DNA of 64,000 nucleotides, from the NCBI RefSeq assembly GCF_009604455.1, contig NZ_WEGL01000005.1:372001-436000 (forward strand), given 5' to 3'. The stretch comes from Streptomyces sp. RB17 (lineage in GTDB: Bacteria > Actinomycetota > Actinomycetes > Streptomycetales > Streptomycetaceae). The notes under the pieces were generated by a model, which was not told the DNA's origin, did no database searches, and was given only the letters and a program-made list of their open reading frames with translations. A program made the position numbers and the translations under genes. Below, piece after piece: positions 23,873 through 31,871 of the stretch. The first letter of the stretch is position 1; each line of letters starts with the position of its first letter.

Positions 23873-25216
23873 TCATCGGTTTCCGCCGGCCGGCCGCAGC
23901 ACCAGGCCCGCGACGGCCGCGCAGCACAGCAGGCCGACCGCCGAGCCGGCCAGCGCCGGCCCGTCCCCCCAGGCCGTCCAGGCGGCGCCGAAGGCCAGCG
24001 AGCAGCAGAACCGGGCCAGCGCCTGGCTGGTGCCGACGATGGCCAGGCCGCTGGCGCGCAGATGCTCGGGCACGAGGCCGGCGAGGGCGGCCGGGAGTAC
24101 CCCGTCGGTGGCCGCGTAGAACGCGCCGTGCAGGGCGAGTACGACCGGGGCGAGCAGCGGTGTGCCCGGGGCCCACAGCAGGAATGTGTAGGCGGCGAGC
24201 AGACCCAGGTGCCCGGCGAGGAACACGGTGCGCCGCCCGACCCGGTCGGCCAGCGCGCCGACGGGCACGGCCAGCAGCAGGAACACGACGGCCGTGCCCA
24301 GCGGCAGCAGCGTGAACCACTCCTGGCCGACACCCGCACGCCGCTGGAGGAGCAGATACAGGAAGGCGTCGCTGACGGTGGTCAGGCCGAGCAGCGCGGC
24401 ACAGCCGGCGAGCGCCCGCAGCCGCGGCAGGCGCAGCAGCGCCAGTGCCTCACGTACGCGGACGGGCGGCGTGCCGCCCCTCACACCGGCGTCGACCGCT
24501 GCGCCCGCTTCAGCGGCCACCCCGGCTTCGCCCCGCACACCCGCTTCGCCGGTCCGCCCGCCCCGCCATTCCTCCGGCCCCCGCCGCCCGCCGGGTACGA
24601 ACAACACCAGTACGACCACCCCGAGCCCGGCGACGCATGCGCTCACGCCGAACACGGCGTCGTAACCGTCGGCCGCCGCGCGCAGGATGAGGAAGGCCGC
24701 CAGTGGGCCGAGCATCGCGCCGGTGGTGTCCATCGCCCGGTGCACACCGAAGGCCCGGCCCTGGCTCTCGGCCGGTGTGGAAAGGGAGATCATCGCATCG
24801 CGCGGGGCGGTGCGCAGGCCCTTGCCGGTCCGCTCCAGGGCCAGGACCGTGCCGAGCGTGCCGAGGCTGCCGGCGAGCAGGAGCAGCGGCTTGCACAGCG
24901 CGGACAGGCCGTAGCCGAGCCCGGCCAGCAGCTTGTGGCCCCGCACCCGGTCCGCGAGATGGCCCCCGGTGAGCTGGACCAGCGCGCTGACGCCGTTGTA
25001 GACGCCGTCGAGGGTGCCGAATCCCAGCGGGCTGAAGCCGAGCGTGGTGACGAGGTAGAGCGGCAGGACGGCGGTGACCATCTCCGAGGAGATGTCCGTG
25101 ATCAGGCTGACCGCGCCCAGCACGAGCACGACCGGGGCGAGCTTGGGCCCCGGGCTGCGTCTTCGGACCCGGTCGGTACCCGCCTTGACGGGCGCGGAGC
25201 GGTCGGTGAGATACAA
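23873..25216 (-). CDS. MFS transporter
   Basis: 447 aa, about 12 membrane segments. Major-facilitator landmarks include VSLITDISSEMVTAVLPLYL (first helix), GGHLADRVRGHK (loop 2-3 motif), ALERTGKGLRTAPRDAMIS, FGVHRAMDTTGAMLGPL and GALADRVGRR after helix 8. The ERxGKGxRxxPRDA segment is typical of a group of uncharacterised actinomycete and archaeal permeases. The central loop holds a low-complexity Gly/Ala/Glu stretch (about 225-255). A TTG at 25216 is the only supported start; GGAG lies seven bases before it, inside the last 24-bp repeat. Substrate unknown. Confidence 0.88.
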   Translation of the reverse strand: MYLTDRSAPVKAGTDRVRRRSPGPKLAPVVLVLGAVSLITDISSEMVTAVLPLYLVTTLGFSPLGFGTLDGVYNGVSALVQLTGGHLADRVRGHKLLAGLGYGLSALCKPLLLLAGSLGTLGTVLALERTGKGLRTAPRDAMISLSTPAESQGRAFGVHRAMDTTGAMLGPLAAFLILRAAADGYDAVFGVSACVAGLGVVVLVLFVPGGRRGPEEWRGGRTGEAGVRGEAGVAAEAGAAVDAGVRGGTPPVRVREALALLRLPRLRALAGCAALLGLTTVSDAFLYLLLQRRAGVGQEWFTLLPLGTAVVFLLLAVPVGALADRVGRRTVFLAGHLGLLAAYTFLLWAPGTPLLAPVVLALHGAFYAATDGVLPAALAGLVPEHLRASGLAIVGTSQALARFCCSLAFGAAWTAWGDGPALAGSAVGLLCCAAVAGLVLRPAGGNR

Positions 25217-25288
25217 GTCAAGGCTCCAGGTGCGGTGCGGTACAAGGCTCCGGGTGTGGTGCGATACATGGCTTCAGGTGCGGTGCGA
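25217..25288 (-). repeat. Three 24-bp tandem repeats filling the intercistronic gap
   Basis: Units 25288-25265, 25264-25241 and 25240-25217 on the minus strand share the pattern yCGCACCrCACCyGrAGCC followed by wTGTA or TTGAC. The array fills exactly the 72 bases between the stop of the glycosyltransferase (25289) and the TTG start of the MFS gene (25216). Each unit carries a GAAG or GGAG core and a TTG or ATG a few bases later, so the array multiplies possible ribosome sites. Confidence 0.9.
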
Positions 25289-26137
25289 TCAGACCTGCCG
25301 ACTGCTCTCGTCGCGTAGCCAGGTGCCGAAGTCCTGGGCCCGGATGGCCTTTCCGGCCCTCCGCCGGGCGGCGACCGCCGCCGCGACGAAGACCACGACA
25401 CCCGCCAAGAGCCTCGGCTCCCTGCGGAGCATGGCCGTCAGATCCGCCTTGCCCGTGCGGGCCGAGGCCCGGTGTGCCCCCTGGTGCTGCTCGACCTGGG
25501 CGGTGGACACCGCGGCCCGGACCCGCCGTTTGATCAAGTCCGGCCAGGTGCGGGGTGGTTGGATCACGGCGCTGGCCGCGCGGACCACGAGCCGCTCCTC
25601 CGGGGCGAACGCCAGGGACGCGGCCAGGTCGTCCGCCATCAGTGGCGGCAGCGCGGCGATCCGGGCCTGCCCGGCCTTGGAGACCGCGATGACGCCTCGC
25701 CCGAACAACCCCTCGCGTACGGCGGGGAGCCGCTGCCACACCTGGTAGTAGGCGCGCACCCGCCATGCGCAGGCGGCCAGCGGGATCTGCCGTTCGGGGG
25801 CGGTGGCGAGGATGCCCGAGGTGTCGTCGGTGAGGGGCCCGGTCAGTGCCCGTACGTCGGCGCCCGTGATCACGACGTCGGCGTCCACGTAGAGGCGGGG
25901 GAAGCCGCGCGCGTGGTCGTCACCCGCCCGCAGGGCGGCGTGCTTGGAAGGGACGGGGATCTCGACCACCCGGACGCGCGGGCCGCGGGCTGCCGCGATC
26001 CGCGCGGTGTCATCCGTACAGCCGTTGCACACGACCACGATGTCGGTCTCGTCCGTGGCGGAGTCGGCCAGCAGCGAGTCGAGGAGCCGGCCGATGACGC
26101 GTGCCTCGTTGTGGGCCGGGATCACGATGCTCGTCAC
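25289..26137 (-). CDS. Family 2 glycosyltransferase
   Basis: 282 aa GT-A fold enzyme. The N terminus MTSIVIPAHNEARVIGRLLDSLL is the GT2 nucleotide-sugar site; ETDIVVVCNGCTDDTARIA and FPRLYVDADVVITGADVRAL give the DxD metal site (DAD). The C-terminal half has a conserved-looking YYQVWQRLPAVREGLFGRGVIAVSKAG. It may have a short hydrophobic anchor (LLAGVVVFVAAAVAAR) near residue 250. GTG at 26137. It starts a leftward operon with the MFS and propeller genes and faces the exopolysaccharide priming enzyme. Confidence 0.87.
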   Translation of the reverse strand: MTSIVIPAHNEARVIGRLLDSLLADSATDETDIVVVCNGCTDDTARIAAARGPRVRVVEIPVPSKHAALRAGDDHARGFPRLYVDADVVITGADVRALTGPLTDDTSGILATAPERQIPLAACAWRVRAYYQVWQRLPAVREGLFGRGVIAVSKAGQARIAALPPLMADDLAASLAFAPEERLVVRAASAVIQPPRTWPDLIKRRVRAAVSTAQVEQHQGAHRASARTGKADLTAMLRREPRLLAGVVVFVAAAVAARRRAGKAIRAQDFGTWLRDESSRQV

Positions 26138-26480
26138 CCGGGCAGTATGGCCTCGAAGTCGCCCTTGCGCTGCGTGTTTCGTCCAACTGTTCCCGTGACT
26201 GCGTCCTGTGGTCTAGATTGAGGATCGCCGGACCGGTTTGGGAGGGGGACTTTCTCTTGACGGCACGTCAATGCACGGCGTCGTGACCCGGATCGGCACA
26301 GGCAGTAACCAACATGCTGGGGGCATGAGGCGGTTGGGGAACCGCTGAAGGCTCTCTCGTTTTCCAGTGTCGCTGTGCTGAGGAGACACATGCGGCGCTG
26401 ATTCAGCCCTGGCTGCGCACGTGCGACCCTGTGTCCAGTTGCGTGTGGTCAGGGGGAGCCGCGCATGTGGTGGGGGGCGC
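26138..26480 (+). promoter_or_regulatory. Control region and structured leader of the exopolysaccharide locus
   Basis: 343 bases without a real gene, less GC-rich than its surroundings. Three compact hairpins lie on the plus strand: 26257-26271 (TTGACG, 3-base loop, CGTCAA), 26313-26327 (CATGC, loop TGGGG, GCATG) and 26330-26345 (GCGGTT, loop GGGG, AACCGC). The latter two are separated by two bases and both display G4 loops. GTGTC (26367) can pair with GACAC (26385), covering a GGAG ribosome site for a three-codon frame at 26390. This looks like a long regulatory 5' leader; I could not match it to a known riboswitch class. Confidence 0.6.
26390..26401 (+). CDS. Possible three-codon upstream ORF (Met-Arg-Arg-stop)
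   Basis: ATG CGG CGC TGA follows GAGGAGACAC, a better ribosome site than most genes here have. Its GGAG lies in a potential GTGTC/GACAC hairpin. It is 79 bases upstream of the priming-transferase ATG and could act as a translational regulator, or be chance. Confidence 0.3.
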   Translation: MRR

Positions 26481-27920
26481 ATGACCATTGAGGTCACGCA
26501 TGAGCAACTGGATGTGGAACACAGACGTCCGGAAGTTCGCCGAAGACGTTGGGAACGGAAGTACCGGTTAACTCTACTGGTCGCGGACGGCCTCGCAGCG
26601 GCCGCCGCGGCCCTGGTGATCCACGGGGCCTACGGCCGCTGGGCCGTGGCCCTGGTGCTGCCCCCGGCGTGGGTCCTGACGATGCTGGCCCACCACTCCT
26701 ATGACCGCCGCGCCCTTGGCCTGGGGACGGAGGAGTACCTGCGGGTGCTGCGCGGCGCCGTCGCTCTGCCGGCGCTGGCCGCCCTCGCGTACTGGCTGTT
26801 CACGCACGATTCGAACCTACTTCATGACATGATCATGGCTGCGGTGCCTGCCGTCGCGATCGCCCTTCCGGTCCGTTACACGCTGCGCCGGCGACTGCAC
26901 CGGCGGTGGTCGCGGGGCCGGGAGCGGAGCCCGACACTGCTGGTGGGACCGTCGGCCGGCGTCGCGGAGCTGGTCGCCGTGCTGCGGCGCGGCGGCGTAC
27001 AGGAACTGCAGGTCGCCGGCGTTTGCCTGACCGATCCGCGGAACGCCGCGGAGATCCGCAGACTCGGGCTCCCCGTCCTCGGCGGCGTCGGCGACATGAA
27101 CGACGTCGTCCGGGCCCTGGGCGTCACCACCGTGGTGACGCTTCCGGCGCCCGAGCTGGACGCCGCCGTGCTGCGCCGGATGTCCTGGACGGCGGCCGCG
27201 CAGGGCGTCGACTTCCTGCTGGCCCCCGTGCTGACCGACGTCTCCGCGCCCCGGCTGGCGGTACGGCCCACCAACGGGGTCCCGCTGCTGCGGATCCAGG
27301 CACCGAACCTCTCCCGGATCTCCCGGCTGCCCAAGGAACTGCTGGACCGGACGCTCGCCGCGACGCTGCTGCTGTTCCTCGCGCTGCCCATGCTCCTGAT
27401 CGCCCTGGTCGTCCGGCTCGACAGCTCCGGGCCGGCGCTGTTCCGGCAGCAGCGGGTGGGCCGGTACGGCGACCACTTCACCATGCTGAAGTTCCGCACC
27501 ATGCGGCCGGACTCGGAGGCCCTCAGGGCGGAACTGGAGCACCTGAACCAGAACAGCGACGGCCTGCTGTTCAAGGTGAAGCAAGACCCGCGGATCACCC
27601 GGGTCGGCTCGTTGCTGCGCCGCAGCTCCCTCGACGAACTCCCGCAACTGCTCAATGTCGTCAGGGGCCACATGTCTCTGGTCGGCCCCCGGCCTCCCCT
27701 GCCCGAAGAGGTGGAGGAGTACCCGCCGGACATCAAGCGCCGGCTGCTCGTCAAGCCCGGCCTCACCGGGCTGTGGCAGGTCAGCGGCCGCTCGGACCTG
27801 CCCTGGGAGGAAGCGGTCCGGCTCGATCTCGGATACGTGGACAACTGGTCGCTGGGCCTCGACCTGTCGATCCTGGTGCGCACCGGGTCCGCGGTGGTGC
27901 GGGGAACGGGGGCCTACTGA
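26481..27920 (+). CDS. Polyprenyl-phosphate glycosylphosphotransferase (priming enzyme)
   Basis: 479 aa of the WbaP/CpsE type. A cytoplasmic basic N terminus precedes four membrane segments (about 33-135), a CoA-binding-like linker domain (about 150-265), one more membrane helix (LAATLLLFLALPMLLIALVV, about 295) and the catalytic bacterial sugar-transferase domain: FRQQRVGRYGDHFTMLKFRTM, RRSSLDELPQLLNVVRGHMSLVGPRPPLP, KPGLTGLWQVSGRS. It moves a sugar-1-phosphate onto undecaprenyl phosphate, starting the repeat unit. ATG at 26481 follows GGGGGG. Codon 30 is TTA (26568-26570) and the first 33 codons use many A/T-ending and AGA codons, unlike the rest. Confidence 0.93.
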   Translation: MTIEVTHEQLDVEHRRPEVRRRRWERKYRLTLLVADGLAAAAAALVIHGAYGRWAVALVLPPAWVLTMLAHHSYDRRALGLGTEEYLRVLRGAVALPALAALAYWLFTHDSNLLHDMIMAAVPAVAIALPVRYTLRRRLHRRWSRGRERSPTLLVGPSAGVAELVAVLRRGGVQELQVAGVCLTDPRNAAEIRRLGLPVLGGVGDMNDVVRALGVTTVVTLPAPELDAAVLRRMSWTAAAQGVDFLLAPVLTDVSAPRLAVRPTNGVPLLRIQAPNLSRISRLPKELLDRTLAATLLLFLALPMLLIALVVRLDSSGPALFRQQRVGRYGDHFTMLKFRTMRPDSEALRAELEHLNQNSDGLLFKVKQDPRITRVGSLLRRSSLDELPQLLNVVRGHMSLVGPRPPLPEEVEEYPPDIKRRLLVKPGLTGLWQVSGRSDLPWEEAVRLDLGYVDNWSLGLDLSILVRTGSAVVRGTGAY

Positions 27921-27973
27921 TGGACCGCCTGCAGACCGACCGCCCGCGGAAGGACCAAGAGGAGAGGAACCAA

Positions 27974-29029
27974 GTGACGCAGACCACGCAGCCGTTGGGG
28001 GTCGCGGTCGTCGGGGCCGGCTACTGGGGACCCAACCTCGTCCGCAACTTCCAGGCCAGCGAGCGGTTCCGGCTGCGCTGGCTGTGCGACCTCGACGTGG
28101 ACCGGGCCCAGCGGGTTCTGGGCGGCTACTCGACGGTGCAGGCCACCGCGGACTACGCGGCCGTTCTCGCGGACCCCGACGTGGCCGCCGTCGCCGTGGC
28201 CACGCCCGCCGGCACCCACCTCGACATCGCCCTGGCCGCTCTGCGCGCCGGCAAGCACGTCCTCGTGGAGAAACCGCTGGCGGCGACCTACGCCGACGGT
28301 ATGCGCCTGGTGACCGAGGCGGAGGAACGCGGTCTCACCCTGATGTGCGACCACACCTACTGCTACACGCCCGCCGCGGGCCGCATCCGCGAGCTGGTCC
28401 GCTCCGGCGAACTCGGCGAGATCCACTTCCTGGACTCGGTCCGGATCAACCTCGGGCTCGTCCAGAAGGACATCGACGTCCTGTGGGACCTCGCCCCGCA
28501 CGACCTGTCGATCCTGGACTTCATCCTCCCCGCGGGCGTCGAGCCGGTCGCCGTCGCCGCCCACGGGGCCGACCCGATCGGCGCCGGACAGGCCTGCGTG
28601 GCCTATCTGACGCTCACCCTCAACACCGGGGCCATCGCCCACGTGCACGTCAACTGGCTGTCCCCGACCAAGGTGCGCACCACGATGGTCGGCGGCTCCA
28701 AACGCACCCTGATCTGGGACGACCTCAACCCCCTGCAAAGGGTGGCCGTTTACGACCGGGGCGTGGACCTGGCCTCCCCGCAGGAGATCGGCGCGGACGA
28801 GCGCCGGGACATGCTCGTCTCGTACCGCTCCGGAGACATGGTCGCGCCCGCCATCGGCGAGAAGGAAGCGCTGCGCAGCATGGTCGACGAGTTCGCCGAC
28901 GCGATCAGGCAGCGCCGGACGCCGCTGACCGACGGCCGCGCGGGACTGCGGGTGCTGGACATTCTCGAGGCGGCGTCCCGGAGTCTCGAGTTCCGGGGCG
29001 CGGTCGTCGGTTTGCGCGCCGGGCGTTGA
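27974..29029 (+). CDS. Gfo/Idh/MocA family NDP-sugar dehydrogenase
   Basis: 351 aa. Rossmann motif VAVVGAGYWGPNLVRNF (about 9-25), then VATPAGTHLDIALAALRAGKHVLVEKPLA with the EKP catalytic Lys (about 90-100), and a C-terminal sheet domain with DLAPHDLSILDFI. The GYWGPNLVRN start is typical of WbpB/WlbA-like enzymes that oxidise the 3-OH of UDP-GlcNAcA before transamination. GTG at 27974 has a strong GAGGAGAGGAAC site; an ATG at 27920 overlapping the previous stop is in frame and is an alternative start. Followed by epimerase, two aminotransferases and an acetyltransferase, a coherent amino-sugar pathway. Confidence 0.87.
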   Translation: MTQTTQPLGVAVVGAGYWGPNLVRNFQASERFRLRWLCDLDVDRAQRVLGGYSTVQATADYAAVLADPDVAAVAVATPAGTHLDIALAALRAGKHVLVEKPLAATYADGMRLVTEAEERGLTLMCDHTYCYTPAAGRIRELVRSGELGEIHFLDSVRINLGLVQKDIDVLWDLAPHDLSILDFILPAGVEPVAVAAHGADPIGAGQACVAYLTLTLNTGAIAHVHVNWLSPTKVRTTMVGGSKRTLIWDDLNPLQRVAVYDRGVDLASPQEIGADERRDMLVSYRSGDMVAPAIGEKEALRSMVDEFADAIRQRRTPLTDGRAGLRVLDILEAASRSLEFRGAVVGLRAGR

Positions 29030-29074
29030 GCGCATGCGGTTCGGCGAGTTCAATTCACTGAGAAGGCAGGGAAG

Positions 29075-30049
29075 TTGAGCAGCGTACGAGGCAAGAAGAT
29101 CCTGGTCACCGGGGGAGCGGGCACCATCGGCTCCAACCTCGTCGACCTGCTGGCCGAGGGCGGCGCCCGCGAGATCGTCGTACTCGACAACTTCGTGCGC
29201 GGGCGGCGCGCCAACCTCGCCCAGGCCCTGCCCAGCGGCGCCGTGGAGGTGGTCGAGGGCGATGTCCGGGACGCCGCCACCGTGCGCAAGGTCACCGAGG
29301 GCGCCGACCTGGTGTTCCACCTCGCCGCGATCCGCATCACGCAGTGCGCGGAGGAGCCCCGGCTCGCCAACGAGGTCCTGGTCGACGGCACCTTCAACGT
29401 CCTGGAGGCCGCGGCCGAGGCCGGCGTGTCCAAGGTGGTCGCCTCGTCCTCGGCGTCCGTCTACGGCATGGCCGAGACCTTTCCGACGACCGAGCGCCAC
29501 CACCCGTACAACAACGACACCTTCTACGGCGCCGCGAAGGCCTTCAACGAGGGAATGCTGCGCAGCTTCCACGCCATGTACGGCCTGGACTACGTGGCGC
29601 TGCGCTACTTCAACGTCTACGGCCCACGGATGGACATCCACGGCCTCTACACCGAGGTCCTCATCCGCTGGATGGAGCGCATCGAGGCGGGCGAGCCGCC
29701 GCTGATCCTCGGCGACGGCACGCAGACCATGGACTTCGTCGACGTCCGCGACATCGCCAGGGCCAACGTCCTGGCCGCCGAGTCGGATCTGACCGACGAG
29801 GTGTTCAACATCGCCAGCGGCACCGAGACCTCCCTGAAGCAGCTCGCCGAGGGCCTTCTGGAGGCGATGGGGGCACAGGGCCTGGAGCCGGTGCACGGGC
29901 CGGCCCGCGCGGTGAACGGCGTGACACGACGGCTCGCCGACACCACACAGGCCGCCGGGCGGCTCGGCTTCGAGGCACGGATCGACCTGCGCACCGGGCT
30001 GCGCGACCTGGTCGAGTGGTGGCGCGCCGAGCGGGAGGCCGACCAGTGA
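29075..30049 (+). CDS. NAD-dependent nucleotide-sugar epimerase/dehydratase
   Basis: 324-aa extended SDR: ILVTGGAGTIGSNLVDLL (8-25), VFHLAAIRI, VASSSASVYG with the catalytic Ser/Thr strand, FYGAAKAFNEGM with the YxxxK pair, and RYFNVYGPRMD followed by the substrate-binding DFVDVRDIARANVLA. The pattern fits UDP-glucose/UDP-GlcNAc 4-epimerases (GalE/WbpP-like) rather than a 4,6-dehydratase. The TTG start at 29075 follows AGGCAGGGAAG. It overlaps the aminotransferase by 4 bases (GTGA). Confidence 0.87.
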   Translation: MSSVRGKKILVTGGAGTIGSNLVDLLAEGGAREIVVLDNFVRGRRANLAQALPSGAVEVVEGDVRDAATVRKVTEGADLVFHLAAIRITQCAEEPRLANEVLVDGTFNVLEAAAEAGVSKVVASSSASVYGMAETFPTTERHHPYNNDTFYGAAKAFNEGMLRSFHAMYGLDYVALRYFNVYGPRMDIHGLYTEVLIRWMERIEAGEPPLILGDGTQTMDFVDVRDIARANVLAAESDLTDEVFNIASGTETSLKQLAEGLLEAMGAQGLEPVHGPARAVNGVTRRLADTTQAAGRLGFEARIDLRTGLRDLVEWWRAEREADQ

Positions 30050-31185
30050 GCACCGACCGCATCCCGGTGATGATTCCCTGGCTCGGCGAGGAGGAGGCCC
30101 GGGCCGCCTCCGAGGCCGTGCTGTCCGGCTGGGTCGCCCAGGGCCCGAGGGTCGCCGCCTTCGAGCGGGCCTTCGCCGATCGGGTGGGCGCCGAGCACGC
30201 CGTCGCCGTCAGCTCCTGCACCACCGCCCTGCACCTGTCACTGGTCGCACTCGGGCTGGGGCCCGGCGACGAGGTCGTGGTGCCCTCGCTGTCGTTCATC
30301 GCCACCGCCAACGCCGTACGGTACGTCGGCGCCGAGCCGGTGTTCGCCGATGTCGACCTCGCCACCGCCAACCTCACCGCGGCCACCGTGGACGCGGTCC
30401 GCACCCCCCGGACCAGGGCGGTCCTCGCCGTCCACCAGGGCGGCGTACCGGCCGACGTGCACACCCTGCGTGCCGCCTGCGCCGACTGGGAGCTGCCCCT
30501 GGTCGAGGACGCGGCCTGCGCCATCGGCTCGACGGCCGACGGCAAGCCCGTCGGTCACGGCGCGCTGCTCGCCGCCTGGTCCTTCCACCCGCGCAAGCTC
30601 GTCACCACGGGCGAGGGCGGCATGATCACCACCGACGACGCCGCGTGGGCGGCACGCCTGCGCCGGCTGCGCGAGCACGGGATGAACGCCTCTGCGGCGG
30701 ACCGGCACGCGAGCGACAAGCCCGTCCTGGAGAGCTACCTCGAAGTCGGCTTCAACTACCGGATGACCGACATCCAGGCAGCCGTCGGCCTGGTCCAGCT
30801 CGACAAGCTCGACACGATGATCGCCCGTCGCCGCGAACTGGCCGCCCGCTACGACACGTTGCTGCGCGACCTTCCCGGCCTCACCCCCGTACGCGACCCC
30901 GCGCACGGGCAGAGCAACTTCCAGTCGTACTGGGTGCTGCCGGCCGAGGACTTCCCCGCCGGCCGGGACGAGCTGCTCGCCGCGCTCGGCGAGGCCGGCG
31001 TGTCCGCCCGGCGCGGGATCATGGCCGCGCACCTCGAACCCGCCTACGCGGACCACCCCCGCGCACCCCTGCCGGTCACCGAGCGGATCAGCCGCGACTC
31101 GCTGATCCTGCCGCTGTTCCACACCATGACCGAGGCCCAGCAGGACCGGGTCGTGGCAGTGCTGCACGAACAGGCCGCGCCATGA
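30046..31185 (+). CDS. DegT/DnrJ/EryC1 sugar aminotransferase
   Basis: 379-aa PLP enzyme: IPWLGEEEARAASEAVLSGWVAQGPRVAAFE at the N terminus, AVSSCTTALHLSLVALGLGPGDEVVVPSLSFIATANAV, LVEDAACAIGS, and the PLP Lys in SFHPRKLVTTGEGGM. It resembles perosamine-synthetase/PglE-type enzymes that aminate a 4-keto sugar. The following NeuD-like acetyltransferase supports formation of a 4-acetamido sugar, perhaps from the 4-keto-6-deoxy product of the RmlB encoded at 51641. GTG at 30046 is coupled to the epimerase. Confidence 0.9.
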   Translation: MSTDRIPVMIPWLGEEEARAASEAVLSGWVAQGPRVAAFERAFADRVGAEHAVAVSSCTTALHLSLVALGLGPGDEVVVPSLSFIATANAVRYVGAEPVFADVDLATANLTAATVDAVRTPRTRAVLAVHQGGVPADVHTLRAACADWELPLVEDAACAIGSTADGKPVGHGALLAAWSFHPRKLVTTGEGGMITTDDAAWAARLRRLREHGMNASAADRHASDKPVLESYLEVGFNYRMTDIQAAVGLVQLDKLDTMIARRRELAARYDTLLRDLPGLTPVRDPAHGQSNFQSYWVLPAEDFPAGRDELLAALGEAGVSARRGIMAAHLEPAYADHPRAPLPVTERISRDSLILPLFHTMTEAQQDRVVAVLHEQAAP

Positions 31186-31871
31186 CCGGGCTGCTGGTCA
31201 TCGGCGCCGGCGGATTCGCCCGGGAGACCGCACAGGCCGTGCGGGACGCGGGCGAGTTCACGCTGCTCGGGCACCTCGACGACAACCCCGCCCTGCACGG
31301 CACCGAGGTCGACGGCGTACCCGTCCTCGGCGGCTGCGAGCTGGTCCACGACCTGCCCGAGGCCCGGGTGGTGATCTGCGTGGGCAACCCCCGGGACTAC
31401 GCCGCCCGCGCCCGCCTGGTGCGCAGGCTCGACCTGCCCGCGGACCGCTACGCCACGGTGCTCCACCCGACGGCGGCGGTGTCGGCGACCTCGCGGATCG
31501 GCCCCGGCTCGGTGCTGCTCGCACATTGCGTCCTGACCGCCTCCGTACGGGTCGGCGCGCACGTCGCGGTGATGCCACACGTCGTCCTCACCCACGACGA
31601 CGTGGTCGAGGACCACGTCACGCTCGCCTCCGGAGTCCGCCTGGGCGGGGGAGCGCGGCTGGCCAGGGGCAGCTACGTGGGTTCCGGGGCTCTGGTCCGG
31701 GAGGGCACGACGGTCGGCGCCTGGTCGCTGATCGGAATGGGAAGCACGGTGCTCGGCGACGTTCCGCCGGGCGAGGTCTGGGCGGGCAACCCGGCCCGGC
31801 GACTGCGCCGGGCGGACGCCCCGGCGCTCGACGAACTTGCCACGCGAACCATGGGGGGACCCGTCAGATGA
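31182..31871 (+). CDS. NeuD/PglD-family sugar O- or N-acyltransferase
   Basis: 229 aa in two parts: an N-terminal Rossmann-like domain beginning LLVIGAGGFARETAQAVRDAG, with GHLDDNP, and a C-terminal left-handed beta-helix with hexapeptide repeats (SRIGPGSVLLAHCVLTASVRVGAHVAVMPHV) ending IGMGSTVLGDVPPGEVWAGNPAR. PglD, VioB and NeuD have this architecture; they acetylate UDP/dTDP-amino sugars or sialic acids. His-containing loop VLTHDDVV carries the expected catalytic His. Both ends overlap neighbours by ATGA, so it lies inside a tightly coupled operon. Confidence 0.9.
   Translation: MTGLLVIGAGGFARETAQAVRDAGEFTLLGHLDDNPALHGTEVDGVPVLGGCELVHDLPEARVVICVGNPRDYAARARLVRRLDLPADRYATVLHPTAAVSATSRIGPGSVLLAHCVLTASVRVGAHVAVMPHVVLTHDDVVEDHVTLASGVRLGGGARLARGSYVGSGALVREGTTVGAWSLIGMGSTVLGDVPPGEVWAGNPARRLRRADAPALDELATRTMGGPVR

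Noticed and set aside
25217..25288. 8-residue peptide repeat as part of a protein
   Set aside because: The repeat opens short frames in several phases, but it lies exactly between a supported stop and a supported start with a ribosome site, so I treat it as non-coding.
26257..26480. Known c-di-AMP (ydaO) or c-di-GMP (GEMM) riboswitch
   Set aside because: The conserved junction and loop sequences I recall for these classes are not present in order; kept only as an unclassified structured leader.
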